Under the pieces are notes generated by a model. That model was given only the letters and a program-made list of their open reading frames with translations, did no database searches and was not told the DNA's origin. From Luteolibacter arcticus (GTDB lineage: Bacteria; Verrucomicrobiota; Verrucomicrobiia; Verrucomicrobiales; Akkermansiaceae): a stretch of 64,000 bases of DNA. The stretch spans positions 336,602 to 400,601 of the forward strand of contig NZ_JAPDDT010000005.1 in the NCBI RefSeq assembly GCF_025950235.1. The letters are read 5' to 3'. Below are positions 9,101-18,418 of the stretch, one piece after another. Each line of letters starts with the position of its first letter. The stretch's first letter is position 1. Made by a program: the position numbers and the translations under genes.

Positions 9101-10596
9101 TTCCCCGTGACACCTGTCGCAGCGGTGACAGCAAGCGCGCCATTGGTCAGCGTGAGCGAGGACATCTGCAGCACGCCGGCATCGATGGCCTGCACCGCTC
9201 CCAAGGTGGCATCGGTCGCCGTGAAAGCGCCGCCGCCGGTCGAGTCCGTGCTCACATTGAGCGTACCACCGGTGACGGTGGATGCTCCGATGAAGTCGTT
9301 CGCCCCACCGAGGGACAAGGTGCCTGCACCGCTCTTCAAGACACCGCCCGCACCGGAAAGTACCGCCGGAACCCCCACGTCGAAGCCATTGGAGTCGATC
9401 CGCAAGCCACCCGCCGCGACGTTCAGGACATTGACATCAGCAATGAAAGCACTGTTTGGCGCGGTGGCGACGATCTGGCTGCCATTGAAGTTGATGGTTC
9501 CGACCCCGCCGTCGGCTTCGGTGCCACCACCGGTGGCGGACGCCCTCTTGCCGGTGATGCGGCCGGTCCGCAGCGTTCCGCCGTTGAGTTCAAGCGTGCC
9601 GGTGCCTTCCGGCCCCACGGACATGATCGGAGTATTGAAAATCGCGGAACCGCCCAAGGTAAGCTTGGAGCCGTTGGCACCGCTACCTTCCGCGATCCAC
9701 GTGACCGGGGACACGTTCACCGTGCCGCCCGTCATTGTCATTTCCCCCACCCCGCTGGAACCTACGATGAAGGCTTCGGCTCCCCCATTCCGGTTCCAGG
9801 TGCCGCCGCTCATCTCGACCGTGCCAGTGCCACCTTCGCGACCGATGGCCATCCAGGAATTCGAGTTGAGGGTTCCTCCCGACATCCTGAGTTTGCCGAC
9901 GCCTCCGCCACCTTGGCCGAACCAGGTCTGACCGCCCACATTGATGGTGCCGTTGTCGAAGTTGAGCGTGCCACCGGTGCCGCTGCCATTGCCGACGACG
10001 AGTTCCTCGCTCATCCCAATGGTTCCGGAAGTGTTCACGTTCGCGGTCCCCGCCGCAGCGCCGGTACCTTCGCCCCCCACGTAAAGCCGGAAGCCAGCTT
10101 GAAAGCTAGCGCTCCCCAAGCCAAAGCCAGTGAACGTGCCACCTGACGCCGCGGTGTTGGCGATATTGAGCGTTCCGGAACCGCCGTTGTCACCCACCAC
10201 CGCCCAACCGGCTCCGATGAGGGTTCCCGCCCGGATATCGAGCCGGCCGGTCGTGAGGTCATTCACACCCACCTTGACGTCACGCACACTGGCTGCCGGG
10301 CTGGCAGTCAGAATCGGATAAGCCGGGTCGATATCGTTGACGATGGCATCATCGTAATTTTCACCGGTCGGTGCCCCATTGGGATTGGCGGGAACGCGTC
10401 CTTCACTCCAGTTGCCAGCGGTATTCCAGTCAGTGGAGCCGGGGGGAGTGTCGCTATCCCAGAAATTGCCCACCGCAAGGGCGGGAGCGCCAAGCATGGC
10501 GGAGCCAGCAAGCAGGCTGGCGAACCAGCGGGCGTTGTGCGAAGCAGTCGCGGACAAAGATGCCCGCGTGGTCAGGATTGAGGTCGGGTTCGTCAT
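6124..10596 (-). CDS. Giant secreted beta-strand-repeat protein 1 (autotransporter-associated repeats)
   Basis: A surface protein of 1490 residues. I chose the ATG at 10596 (MTNPTSILTTRASL) because it aligns with the N-terminus of the paralogue at 17745; a longer frame starts at 10632. An N-terminal export signal ends near ALAVG. Most of the chain consists of 20-25-residue units of the VGxxGxGTLxxSGGTxxx type, predicting a long right-handed beta-helix. Passenger-associated (PATR) units such as GAGTLRLSGVNTYTGATTVSGG occur near the middle and the end. There is no autotransporter barrel. The tail has one TSP3-like calcium motif (DPDSDGVTNLEEF) and a domain ending in RGFLDIEIQDAP, shared with the two neighbouring giants. 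It is probably an adhesin or structural surface fibre. The long open frame on the opposite strand (6043-10146) is a shadow of its repetitive codons. Confidence 0.85.
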   Translation of the reverse strand: MTNPTSILTTRASLSATASHNARWFASLLAGSAMLGAPALAVGNFWDSDTPPGSTDWNTAGNWSEGRVPANPNGAPTGENYDDAIVNDIDPAYPILTASPAASVRDVKVGVNDLTTGRLDIRAGTLIGAGWAVVGDNGGSGTLNIANTAASGGTFTGFGLGSASFQAGFRLYVGGEGTGAAAGTANVNTSGTIGMSEELVVGNGSGTGGTLNFDNGTINVGGQTWFGQGGGGVGKLRMSGGTLNSNSWMAIGREGGTGTVEMSGGTWNRNGGAEAFIVGSSGVGEMTMTGGTVNVSPVTWIAEGSGANGSKLTLGGSAIFNTPIMSVGPEGTGTLELNGGTLRTGRITGKRASATGGGTEADGGVGTINFNGSQIVATAPNSAFIADVNVLNVAAGGLRIDSNGFDVGVPAVLSGAGGVLKSGAGTLSLGGANDFIGASTVTGGTLNVSTDSTGGGAFTATDATLGAVQAIDAGVLQMSSLTLTNGALAVTAATGVTGNPTAAPIKVNGPLTRTGQIAINLIDDQPAVGQFPVVAYTSKPGTGTFVPGKLPLGVTLTAGTPIVDSGSVISLNIARVNAPYWIGSGGGVWNTTTASWQNLYTGGPTTYMNGDPAVFEDLVTSPVTYDVILNSTVSPGAGGVIFDNDLDDFTLTGTGKISGTTGLIKRGFGGLTIGNLLNDFTGPVTIEEGVVSVGLLGNAGSPSPLGAGNLVLAGGTLNYTGPAVSVTRGFDINAPTNTTPSELVIASNVTMSGPVTATAGKFRLSGAGVLTLSHGGVISLANGPQDAEPASLVIDGKGLTINGVGQTANVIGNTQIGVANGATTALTVAGNAILNLNRFQVGFGVGSTPSVLIQDSARIHKSATGWLSIGNSNDSVATVTVRNSGSLISDGGDFNIGDTGTSNGTLTLENSAAVTSIGPVFIGKNGTRGAVNLSGSSTMSSGLTEVAGGGGSQGSLNVVGTSTYTSNGALLVGPGVDSAGVVTIDGSGSFQGNTYVSVGFNGGGTMTIKGDGSFNNSDDLSVNENGAVPALVTVQDTGSLAMGANLYIGRNGTRVGTLTVSGSATVDQTNAASNFFVGLAGDGTLNISGTAAVTAGSANGVVLGQDASGVGTVNLNGGTLTGKRVFGNSGTSTFNFNGGLLRAGAGANPDFMAGVDNALVNAGGARIDSNGQNIAINQPLLVGTTAGGGLTKSGAGTLRLSGVNTYTGATTVSGGNLGGTTTIAGPLVVQTGAGIEPGAVTGTLTANGGVTFSSGSKFLVNIDDSQTADNGLLATTGNLNVTGVALQVNLAGPGALPSYTIATAGSVTGPFASVPAGVNVTYNANSITITPPTATPFQSWINGFAVNGQTGAAQDPDSDGVTNLEEFALDGNPANGNATGKVRSRIETVGGQQALVITLPVRVGAIFDNTPGPGADATVVADDVVYLIRGSNDLVNYNQGVTEIAPSTSNPNMPGLSDPTKWGYRTFRLTGAIPARGPRGFLDIEIQDAP

Positions 10597-11053
10597 GGGT
10601 TTCTCGGGATTTGCGGGACCCACCGCCATCATTGATGCCGACGGGTCTCTACGGGTTTCGCGACCGCCAGGCTGGCGGGTGCGTTTGATCTATCAATTTG
10701 GGTTCTCCCGTGTCTGAAATGCGTTTGGCATGTCAACTTGGGGTGGGCGACCCTCAGGTTGATGCACCCATTTGCAAACGAGTTTTGAAATTCCCCGGGG
10801 CAATACCGTCACGCGAGGTCAACAACCTGTTTCAATCACCCCCCGGCAGTCTTCGAAGATGGCTTGTATCCTCTGGTTTAAGTCCATTTCGAGGAGTCCG
10901 ATCCCGTTAGCCCGATAACCTGCGGCTCTTACGTAAACTGCTAGACCAAAGGAAGACAGTCAGCCACTCGGAGCCGCGAACGACGGCTATTCGAAGGCGG
11001 AGCCGAACCCACCTTTCTTCCGCGCCTCCTCCTTGACTTGGATCCCGACCGAC
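10597..11053. promoter_or_regulatory. Leader and promoter region of giant gene 1
   Basis: No gene is visible in this stretch. It must hold the promoter and 5' leader of the minus-strand gene starting at 10596. On the minus strand it contains an ACCC-rich stretch (GAAACCCG...GACCC, about 10641-10660, and AACCCAAAT near 10686) that resembles stretches upstream of the other two giants. I could not identify -10 and -35 boxes. Confidence 0.4.
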
Positions 11054-11086
11054 GAAAAAGCCACCAGGCAGAATCGCCTGATGGCT
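11053..11086 (-). terminator. Rho-independent terminator of the halogenase gene
   Basis: AGCCACCAGGC (11059-11069) pairs with GCCTGATGGCT (11076-11086), with one wobble position. On the minus strand the stem runs into TTTTT. It sits 28 bases after the halogenase stop codon. Confidence 0.8.
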
Positions 11087-11114
11087 GTGAATCATCCCTT
11101 CCCGACCCGGTCGG

Positions 11115-12614
11115 TCAGGCTGGCTTCTCGGCGTTCCACTGCCAGCCGGGATGGCGCACGTAGTAGAGTGCTTCCTTCACATCGATCCCCTGCTTCGCCT
11201 TGTTGGTATTGGCCTGGCGATGAGCCTCCCAGATCGCCTTCTCCTGCGGCGAGGCGGCGTGGCGCTTCCGGTAGGGGGCGCGGTTTCCCACCAGCATCAC
11301 GAAGTAGCCCTCGATGCCGAAGTCATTCTGGCTGGACCCCATCCGGTAGCGGCAGAAACCGGTGGGACCATTCTCTTCATAGAACTCTAACAACGCGCCG
11401 ATGCCGGACAGGTCGGTGTCCGCCCGGCAATGCTTCCAGAAGGGCGTGTCCAGGGCCGTGTTCAGCTTGTAGTGCAGGCCCAGGAAGTCGCGGATGTCGT
11501 GCCAGCCTTGGGACACCAGCTCGTTGTAAAGATCGCGCATCGAGGGCGTGGGATCCAACTCCGAGTGCAGCAGGAAATCGACAAAGGTCTGGCAGTGCGA
11601 GCAGACGACCATCAGCGCCGTGGCTTCCAGCGGCTCGACGAAGCCGCCGGAGTTTCCCACGGCAATGACGTTGTCGACCCACAGCCGCTTGTAGCAGCCG
11701 CTGCGGAATTTCACGATCCGCGGTGCCTCGGGAACCTTCGGGTTCTTGCGCTTGAATTCGGCGGCCGCCTCGTCGTCGGAGATGGCCTGCGATGAATACA
11801 CGTAGCCACGGTTGACGTGGTGCTCGTGCTCGATCTGCCAGCTCCATCCCGCATCCATTTGCTCCGCCGTGGTGTACGGCAGGATCGGCTCGCTCTCGCT
11901 GCGCTCCCAGCCGCCGACGACGGCGCGATCGCAGAACAGCGTCTTGTCGAAGCTCTCGAACGGCTCTTCCAGCACCTTCCCTAACAGCTCACTGCGGAAG
12001 CCGCTGGCATCGATGAAAAAGTCCGCCTCCAACTTGCGCCCGTCTTCAAGGTGAACGGCGGTGATCCCTTGCGGGCCGCGGTCCGCCCCGGTCACGCGAC
12101 CGTCGATGACCTCGACGCCGGCCTCGCGCGCGACGACCTCGAGAATCTCGACGAACTTCGCGTTCTCGATGTGGAAGGCATGCCACGCCTGGATGTCCGG
12201 CGCACCGCTCGGCTGGCGCGGAAAGGCCTTGTCCTGCCGCATCAATGCCGAGGTGATGTCGACCGAGGAAAACTCCTCGTCGCAGTAGAAGCCGTTCGGC
12301 CTCGGCAAGTCGGACCAGTGGGCATCAAGCTGCGGCGCGAAGGTGTAGTCGAAGCGCCCGCGCTCGCCCCACAGGAAGCGGATGCCGAGCTTCCACGTCG
12401 GCTCGGCGAGCTCGTAGAAGTGCTTTCGCGAAATCCCGAGGTAGTCGAAGATGTGCCGTGGGAAATTCGGCGTCGTCCCTTCGCCCACGCCGATCACGCC
12501 GATATCCGGGCTGCGGACGATGCGCACGTTGAGCTGCGGGATTTTTCTTTTGACGGAGAGGGCGGCGATCAAGCCAGCACTGCCGGCTCCGAGGACGAGA
12601 ACGTCTTGGATCAT
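11115..12614 (-). CDS. Flavin-dependent tryptophan-halogenase family protein
   Basis: A 499-residue flavoprotein of the tryptophan halogenase (PrnA/RebH) family, which uses FADH2, oxygen and halide to halogenate an aromatic ring. The dinucleotide motif GAGSAG is at residues 9-14 and GVGEGTTP at 42-49. Lys75 falls where the catalytic lysine of PrnA lies. GWSWQI (256-261) matches the halogenase WxWxI signature. GFVEPLEATAL (about 324-334) carries the conserved glutamate. I chose the ATG at 12614 because the flavin motif begins at once; a TTG-started extension reaches 12707. A cytosolic partner flavin reductase is expected but not seen here. It is a single gene with its own terminator, placed between two giant surface-protein genes. 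The substrate may be free tryptophan, another indole/phenol or a peptide. Confidence 0.85.
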   Translation of the reverse strand: MIQDVLVLGAGSAGLIAALSVKRKIPQLNVRIVRSPDIGVIGVGEGTTPNFPRHIFDYLGISRKHFYELAEPTWKLGIRFLWGERGRFDYTFAPQLDAHWSDLPRPNGFYCDEEFSSVDITSALMRQDKAFPRQPSGAPDIQAWHAFHIENAKFVEILEVVAREAGVEVIDGRVTGADRGPQGITAVHLEDGRKLEADFFIDASGFRSELLGKVLEEPFESFDKTLFCDRAVVGGWERSESEPILPYTTAEQMDAGWSWQIEHEHHVNRGYVYSSQAISDDEAAAEFKRKNPKVPEAPRIVKFRSGCYKRLWVDNVIAVGNSGGFVEPLEATALMVVCSHCQTFVDFLLHSELDPTPSMRDLYNELVSQGWHDIRDFLGLHYKLNTALDTPFWKHCRADTDLSGIGALLEFYEENGPTGFCRYRMGSSQNDFGIEGYFVMLVGNRAPYRKRHAASPQEKAIWEAHRQANTNKAKQGIDVKEALYYVRHPGWQWNAEKPA

Positions 12615-12734
12615 GAAAAAGTAGGTTTTTTTGTCGAGACACGGCGTGGCCGTGGGAAGGGAATCTAGAACAAGCCCCAACAATCGCAATCGCGCGACTG
12701 CGCTCAAGCGACGGATGGGTCATGCCGTCAGGGC

Positions 12735-12771
12735 CGAAAGAAGCCCCGGCCGCTCGAAGCGACCGGGGCTT
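12735..12771 (-). terminator. Rho-independent terminator of giant gene 2
   Basis: AAGCCCCGG (12741-12749) pairs with CCGGGGCTT (12763-12771), with an inner CGCT/AGCG stem. On the minus strand it is followed by CTTTCGG. The hairpin is nearly the same as the one at 6059-6087, so gene and terminator were duplicated together. Confidence 0.7.
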
Positions 12772-12792
12772 GGGATTTAGTCAATCACGAGC

Positions 12793-15700
12793 TCAGGGAG
12801 CATCCTGGATCTCGATGTCGAGGAAGCCCCTCGGGCCTCGCGCCGGGACCACACCGCTCAGACGGAAGGTGCGGTACTCCCACTTGCTCGGATCGCTGAG
12901 CGCCGGCATGGTCGGATTGGCGGCACTGACGGGGATCTCGGTGACGATCTGGTTGTAGCTCAACAGGTCATTCGAGCCCCGGATCAGGTAGACCACATCG
13001 TCCGCGACCACCGTGGCGTCAGCCCCGGGACCCGGGGTGTTGTCGAAGGTGGCTCCGACACGCACCGGCAGGGTGATGACGAGCGCTTGCTCGGCACCCA
13101 CGAGTTCGATCCGTGAGCGGACCTTGCCGGTGGAAGCACCCGTGGACGGGTTGCCATCCAGCGCGAACTCTTCAAGGTTGGTCAGGCCATCCTTGTCGAA
13201 GTCATCGGTCTTGCCGGTCAAGCCGCCGACTGCGAAGTCGTCGATCCAATCCGCGAAGGAATCGACCCCACCGACATTCAGGATACCGGTGCCGGTGATG
13301 CGTGCGGTCACGTTGGTTGCTCCCGAGCCAGGCGCACCCCAGGTGCCGGTTGCCTGAGGAACGCCGTCGATGCTGAATCCGGCGACGACATCGCTGCCCG
13401 CGAAATTCAGGTTTAGGATCGCGCTGCCGGTGGCAGATACATCCACGACGCTCGTATTGGCCAAGGTGGCGGTGCTCAGGGAGAGCGTGCCCGCGGTGAC
13501 GGTCGTGGTGCCCGTGTAGGTGTTGGCACCGCTCAGCACCAAGGTCCCCGCGCCCGACTTGGTCAGGCCTCCGCCCGTCGAGACGGGGTCCGTCAGCAAT
13601 GGCACCGAGATGGTGACGGCTTCGCCGTTGCTGTCGATAAGCGCGCCACCCGCCTTCACGAAGGAGTTGTCCACCCCGCTCATGAAGGCTGGGGTGGCAC
13701 CCGTGGCCGCCCTGAGCAGGCCGCCGTTGAAGTTGAAGGTGCTGTTGCCGGCGTTGCCGAAGATCCGCTTCGCCGTGAGCGTGCCTCCGTCCAGATTCAC
13801 CGTGCCGGTTCCGTCGCCAATCTGACCGAGGACCACGCCATTGTTACTGGCCGCAGTGACCGTGGCACTTCCTTGGATATTCAGGGTACCGTTGCCCGAC
13901 TGCCCCACGTTGAAGGCAGCGGCGGCATTGGTCTGATTCACTTCTCCGCCGGTTCCCGAAACCGTGAGGGTGCCCACCCGGCCGCCATTCCGCCCGACGT
14001 AGAGGTTTCCTCCCACCGTCAGCGAGCCGGTGTCCTGCACGGTCACGGTGACGGGAGCATCCCCGTTCTCATTGACCGAGAAGTCATCGTTGTTGGCGAA
14101 GGAGCCGTCGCCCTTGACCGTCATGGTGCCGGTCCCGTTGAAGCCAACGGAGACAAACGAGTTCACCTGGATTTTGCCGGAGCCATCCACGGTCACGAAG
14201 CCCTTCGATGCCGCTCCGAATCCGACCAGAAATTGGTTGGTGGAGAGATACTCCGCACTTCCTGCGACCGTGAGCGTTCCTTCGGAAGTAGCCCCGCCAC
14301 CACTGACTTGGGTAAAGCCGGTGGTCGACATGTTGGAGGTTCCGCTCATGTCGATGGTGCCCTTCGACGAGTTCTTGCCGATGAACACATTGCTAGCCAG
14401 GGTCACCGTGGCGTCGGCGTTGATGTCGAGCAGACCTACGGCGGAGCCGACGTCGCCGACATTGAAATCGCCGCCGGGAGTGGTGAACTGCGAGGTGCCA
14501 TTCATGGTGAGTGTGCCTGCGCCTTCACCGCCGATCGCGACGTGGGATCCGGCCCCCGCGGTCTTGATGACTTTGCTCGAATCGCTCAATGTCAGGTTCC
14601 CGGTGCTCGTGCTGCCGAGACGTCCCAGGATGAACACTCCACCCGCATTGTATTGCGAGTTGTTGCTCATCGTCATCGTGGTGGTGGAACCTTGGCTTTC
14701 GCCCAGATAGGTAACTCCGCCGGAAGTGATCGTGGAGTTGTTCACCGTGACGAACTGCTCGCTCAGGTTGTTGGTATTCCCGTTGGCAAAGCCGGTACTG
14801 AAGCCGCCCACGTTCAACGTCGAGTTCGTGACCGTCAGGTTGCTCACCCCGTCGTCGCCGTTGCCACGACCGATGGCGATGAAGTTGCCGATGGTGACCG
14901 CCGTATTCGACAGCGAGAGGTCAGCCAGCCCATTGAACACGGTGGACACGTAGAGGCTCCCCGGAATCGAAACGGTCTGGGCTCCGCCACCGGTCAGGAT
15001 CAGATCCCCTTCCTGAATTTCGGAATCTTGGCCGCCACCTCCGATCACGTTCGCGCCGTTGAAGGACAAGGTCAGGTTTCCTACCCCGGATTTGACCAGC
15101 TTGCCGCCGGTGCTGGTGATCGCGCCTTGGAATTCCACGTCGGCCGCCAAGGCAATGCCGCCGGTGCCGGTGATGGAGAAGCCCTGGTCAGTGACTTGTC
15201 CGGCGCCGGTGTAGTCAAGCGTGCCACCGGCGAGAACCAGACTGCCCTTGCCCAGCGGCGCCGTCGGACTGGCGGAGCTGGCGAGCTTGGCCACTGACAC
15301 CGATCCGCCGCTCAAGGTGGTCGTGCCGGTGTAGTCGTTTTCCGTGGCGATCACCACGGTGCCCGAGTTGGTCTTGGTCAAGGTCGTGCTACCCGAGATC
15401 TTGCCCGAGCCCGACAAGCCATAGGTGTTGGCGTTGTCGAATCTCACCCCGCTTCCGCCGGGCAGGACGGTGCTGTTCAGCAGCACCTCCGACGTGCCGA
15501 CCACACGGTCGTCGAAGAGCGCCGGGTCACCGTTCTGGAAGTTCTTGGTCACTTCGGTGTAGTCTTCGAACCAGTCACCATCCGGGGTGACCGCATCGGC
15601 CTCCGAGAGCCAGACGCCGTTTCCTTCTCCCTTCCAGTAGGGAGAGTTCACGCGGGTGACGTCGAGGGAGACGAGGTTCGTCCCGTTGTCCACCACGGTG

Positions 15701-17745
15701 GCGATGACACCGACGGGCACGCTGCCCAGAACGGTATTGAAACTTCCACTGCCGCCTTTCGGTCCCACGTAGGAGATCAAGGGAACAGATCCCACGACGG
15801 GAGCCGTATCGACAAGATTGATGGAGACCGGACCCCCGACTGTGAGACCGGTCGTCGCAAGCACCGGGGCGGTAGGCAAGCCCGCGTGGTTTCCAAGGTC
15901 GATGTCCAGCGTGGTCGCGGCCGAGGTGCCCAAGGTGGTGTTGGTTGCCACAAGCGAAACGGCAGGACCGGTTTGGGTGATTCCCAAGGTGCCGCCGTTC
16001 GCCACCACGTAGTTGCCGCTGCCGGTGGCCGCGGTTGTGACTGCCAGCTTGCCGGCATTCACGGTGTTGGTGCCGGGCAGCGCGTTGGTGCCGGTGAAGG
16101 CCAGCGTGCCGGCATTCACGGTATTGTTGCCGTTGAAGGTGGTGGTGCCCGATAGAGTGAGGCTGCCAGCACCCAGCTTGGTGACGCCGCCGCCGGTGCC
16201 GCCAATGGTGTGGCCGGTGCTCAGCGTGAAATTATTGGTGTCGATCAACATGCCGCCCGCATTGATCTGCACGGTGTTCACGTCATTGATGAACGCGGCA
16301 TCGTTCGCCGTGGCGATGATCCGGGAGCCATTGAATTTAATCGTGCCGTTGCCGGAATTCGCCCCGTCGTTTTCGTTGCGTTTGCCGCCGAAACGGTGGG
16401 TCCGCACGGTGCCGCCATCCAGATTGAGCGTGGCATTCGGGCTTTCCGGTCCGACCGAGATGTAGGGGCTGCGGTATTCCGGGCCAGCGGGATAGGTGGT
16501 GGCACCGGAGATCGTCAGTACCGCGGGGCTCGCGCCACTTCCTTCCCCGACCCACGTGAATCCGCCTTGGATATCCACGAGACCGCCCGTCATGTTCATG
16601 GTGGCGGGACCGCTTGAACCCACAATGAACTGGGTGCCGCCACCGGTCTTGGTCCAGGTGCCACCGCTCATGTTGACGGTGCCGGTGCCGCCGGAGCGGC
16701 CGATGGCAGTCCAGTTGTTCACATTGATCGAGCCACCGGTCATGTTGAGGGTGCCCCCGGCACCGACACCGGTACCGGTGTTGTTTCCGACGTAGAACTG
16801 GTTGTTGACGGTGATCGAGGCGGTGCCGGAGAGATTCAGCGTGCCTTTCGAACCGCCGTTGTTGCCGACGCGGAAGGCGCCGTTGTCATTGCCTCCGACC
16901 GTGACGTTGATGATGGCGTTGCCGCCGATGGTTGCCTCGCCAGTGGCACCGTTGGCACCAATGATGAAGCCCGAGCTGTCATTCGCGCCCGCTTTGGTCA
17001 GAGTGCCACCGGACATGAACAGCTTGCCATTGCAACCGCCACCGTTGCCGATTTCGCACCATCCGGCGGTGGCGTTGATCGTCCCAGCGTCGATATTGAC
17101 CCTGCCCGTCGCGCTGTTGGTGGCGACTTGGATACCGGATGCTACCGTCAGCGTGCCGGAGGTATTGATGTTGGCCGTGCCATTGCTGCCGGCTCCATCG
17201 CCGATCCGGAACTGGCCTTGGACGTTCATATTACCAGTCCCCGGGCCATACCCCGTGTTGTTGAGGCCGGGGCCTACCACGACACCGGTGTCCGCGAGGT
17301 TGTAAACGCCGGTACCGGCACCCAATCCGGCATACAGGAAGTTGCCAGAGCCGGTCGAAGCATCACCGGAAATGTGGTCCAGACGTCCGTTCTTGAGGCT
17401 ACCGGAACCGATAATGATATCCGTGGGAATCGCCAGGATGGCAGACGGAGGCGCTCCGTTGGCGAGGGTTAGAACCGGCCCCGCAACGATGTTGATCAGC
17501 GCGTTCTCGTTGGTCGGGTCAACGCCGGTTCTGACCGGGACCCCGAGAGTCCAGTTCGCGTCGATGTTCCAGTTGGTAGGGCCGGCGGGATCGCCTCCTA
17601 TCCACTCGCTGTTGACGGCAGCCTGGCTGATGGAGCTGCCAAGTACGGTGCTGCCAGCGAGGAGGCCGGCGAACCAGCGGGCGTTGTAACAAGCCGTGGC
17701 TGCCAATGAGACACGGGTGATCGGGGTTGGGGTCGGGTTTTTCAT
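12793..17745 (-). CDS. Giant secreted beta-strand-repeat protein 2
   Basis: A paralogue of the protein at 6124-10596, 1650 residues long. The ATG at 17745 (MKNPTPTPITRVSL) is preferred over the longer frame from 17910 because it matches the paralogue start and gives a proper export signal ending near ISQAA. The body consists of VGNNGxxGTLNLSGT-like short units predicting a beta-helix. PATR units (GAGTLVLSGANTYTGTTTV) occur near the end. A TSP3-like motif (DFDKDGLTNLEEF) is followed by the same C-terminal domain, again ending RGFLDIEIQDAP. The last 300 residues and the DNA around the stop are strikingly similar to giant 1, while the central parts diverge. It is likely exported to the cell surface; no barrel is attached, so the anchoring route is unknown. 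Confidence 0.85.
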   Translation of the reverse strand: MKNPTPTPITRVSLAATACYNARWFAGLLAGSTVLGSSISQAAVNSEWIGGDPAGPTNWNIDANWTLGVPVRTGVDPTNENALINIVAGPVLTLANGAPPSAILAIPTDIIIGSGSLKNGRLDHISGDASTGSGNFLYAGLGAGTGVYNLADTGVVVGPGLNNTGYGPGTGNMNVQGQFRIGDGAGSNGTANINTSGTLTVASGIQVATNSATGRVNIDAGTINATAGWCEIGNGGGCNGKLFMSGGTLTKAGANDSSGFIIGANGATGEATIGGNAIINVTVGGNDNGAFRVGNNGGSKGTLNLSGTASITVNNQFYVGNNTGTGVGAGGTLNMTGGSINVNNWTAIGRSGGTGTVNMSGGTWTKTGGGTQFIVGSSGPATMNMTGGLVDIQGGFTWVGEGSGASPAVLTISGATTYPAGPEYRSPYISVGPESPNATLNLDGGTVRTHRFGGKRNENDGANSGNGTIKFNGSRIIATANDAAFINDVNTVQINAGGMLIDTNNFTLSTGHTIGGTGGGVTKLGAGSLTLSGTTTFNGNNTVNAGTLAFTGTNALPGTNTVNAGKLAVTTAATGSGNYVVANGGTLGITQTGPAVSLVATNTTLGTSAATTLDIDLGNHAGLPTAPVLATTGLTVGGPVSINLVDTAPVVGSVPLISYVGPKGGSGSFNTVLGSVPVGVIATVVDNGTNLVSLDVTRVNSPYWKGEGNGVWLSEADAVTPDGDWFEDYTEVTKNFQNGDPALFDDRVVGTSEVLLNSTVLPGGSGVRFDNANTYGLSGSGKISGSTTLTKTNSGTVVIATENDYTGTTTLSGGSVSVAKLASSASPTAPLGKGSLVLAGGTLDYTGAGQVTDQGFSITGTGGIALAADVEFQGAITSTGGKLVKSGVGNLTLSFNGANVIGGGGQDSEIQEGDLILTGGGAQTVSIPGSLYVSTVFNGLADLSLSNTAVTIGNFIAIGRGNGDDGVSNLTVTNSTLNVGGFSTGFANGNTNNLSEQFVTVNNSTITSGGVTYLGESQGSTTTMTMSNNSQYNAGGVFILGRLGSTSTGNLTLSDSSKVIKTAGAGSHVAIGGEGAGTLTMNGTSQFTTPGGDFNVGDVGSAVGLLDINADATVTLASNVFIGKNSSKGTIDMSGTSNMSTTGFTQVSGGGATSEGTLTVAGSAEYLSTNQFLVGFGAASKGFVTVDGSGKIQVNSFVSVGFNGTGTMTVKGDGSFANNDDFSVNENGDAPVTVTVQDTGSLTVGGNLYVGRNGGRVGTLTVSGTGGEVNQTNAAAAFNVGQSGNGTLNIQGSATVTAASNNGVVLGQIGDGTGTVNLDGGTLTAKRIFGNAGNSTFNFNGGLLRAATGATPAFMSGVDNSFVKAGGALIDSNGEAVTISVPLLTDPVSTGGGLTKSGAGTLVLSGANTYTGTTTVTAGTLSLSTATLANTSVVDVSATGSAILNLNFAGSDVVAGFSIDGVPQATGTWGAPGSGATNVTARITGTGILNVGGVDSFADWIDDFAVGGLTGKTDDFDKDGLTNLEEFALDGNPSTGASTGKVRSRIELVGAEQALVITLPVRVGATFDNTPGPGADATVVADDVVYLIRGSNDLLSYNQIVTEIPVSAANPTMPALSDPSKWEYRTFRLSGVVPARGPRGFLDIEIQDAP

Positions 17746-18360
17746 TGGGTTAGAGAAGAGAGGGTTGCAGATATGTACACGCCTATCCCATGTGTATGGG
17801 TTTACCGTTTGATCGGCCAACGCGAGTTGACTTCCTTGGAAAGGTCCATGGATCGTCGGTTTGGGTTCTTGGGTCTTGGGTTCTTCCGGAACGAGCGTTG
17901 CTTCGCTCATTCAGGTAAATTTGGAATACCAAATCCGTTTTCTATTGAAACAAAATTCTTTGGCATCCAAGCCCAATCGCAAATAAATCCTAACAATTCA
18001 TTTACTATTCGTGAGTTACGACTATAATCCGGCCTTTCCAGCCGGTTTTATGGACCCAGGTTCGCGGATCCCGAGTTCTTCGATTCGTGAAGAGGGCTTC
18101 AAAAGATAAGCGTGTTTTTGAATAAGTCCACATTTGCCTGTTCGAGCGCCAAACGGGTTTTCGGGGACCATCAGGTAGTTACTAGATTGTATTTTTACGC
18201 CACCTTTCCCGTTTTCGATGGTTGTCATACAGACGGGCCGTTTCGCACGAAACGAAGAGCTTCTGACCGCCGCCAACCATGCGGACGAATCCACGGAGAT
18301 TCGCGTCGGATCCGCTTGCTCGGAAAACCGCGCTCAAAGCCGAGGCCGAAGAGCACGGGC
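17746..18360. promoter_or_regulatory. AT-rich leader region of giant gene 2
   Basis: No gene is seen. The part from about 17900 to 18200 is clearly more AT-rich than its surroundings. On the minus strand about 17851-17890 reads AAGAACCCAAGACCCAAG and continues with AACCC, part of the ACCC-rich pattern shared by the three giants' leaders. A plus-strand TATAAT occurs at 18023-18028 and a small CCGGC/GCCGG hairpin with TTTT follows, but no matching gene lies on that strand. The minus-strand promoter must lie here; I cannot place it. Confidence 0.4.
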
Positions 18361-18400
18361 AAAAAGAAAGCCGCGCCCGCCAAAAGTGGCGGACGCGGCT
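18361..18400 (-). terminator. Rho-independent terminator of giant gene 3
   Basis: AGCCGCGCCCGCCA (18369-18382) pairs with TGGCGGACGCGGCT (18387-18400) around an AAAG loop. On the minus strand the 14-bp stem is followed by TTCTTTTTG. It lies 18 bases after the stop codon. Confidence 0.85.
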
Positions 18401-18418
18401 GAGTGGATACGAGGGCCC

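Noticed and set aside
6043..10146. 1367-codon open frame on the plus strand opposite giant gene 1
   Set aside because: Repetitive Gly/Thr/Asn/Val codons of the real gene leave the opposite frame free of stops. The translation is His/Arg/Gly/Ala-rich with no domains, and it changes wherever the giant's repeats change.
13873..15297. 474-codon plus-strand frame within giant gene 2
   Set aside because: A shadow of the repeat codons of the minus-strand gene, with no recognisable domain.
18023..18028. TATAAT on the plus strand as a promoter
   Set aside because: No -35 partner at a sensible distance and no plus-strand gene downstream; the region is AT-rich so chance matches are expected.
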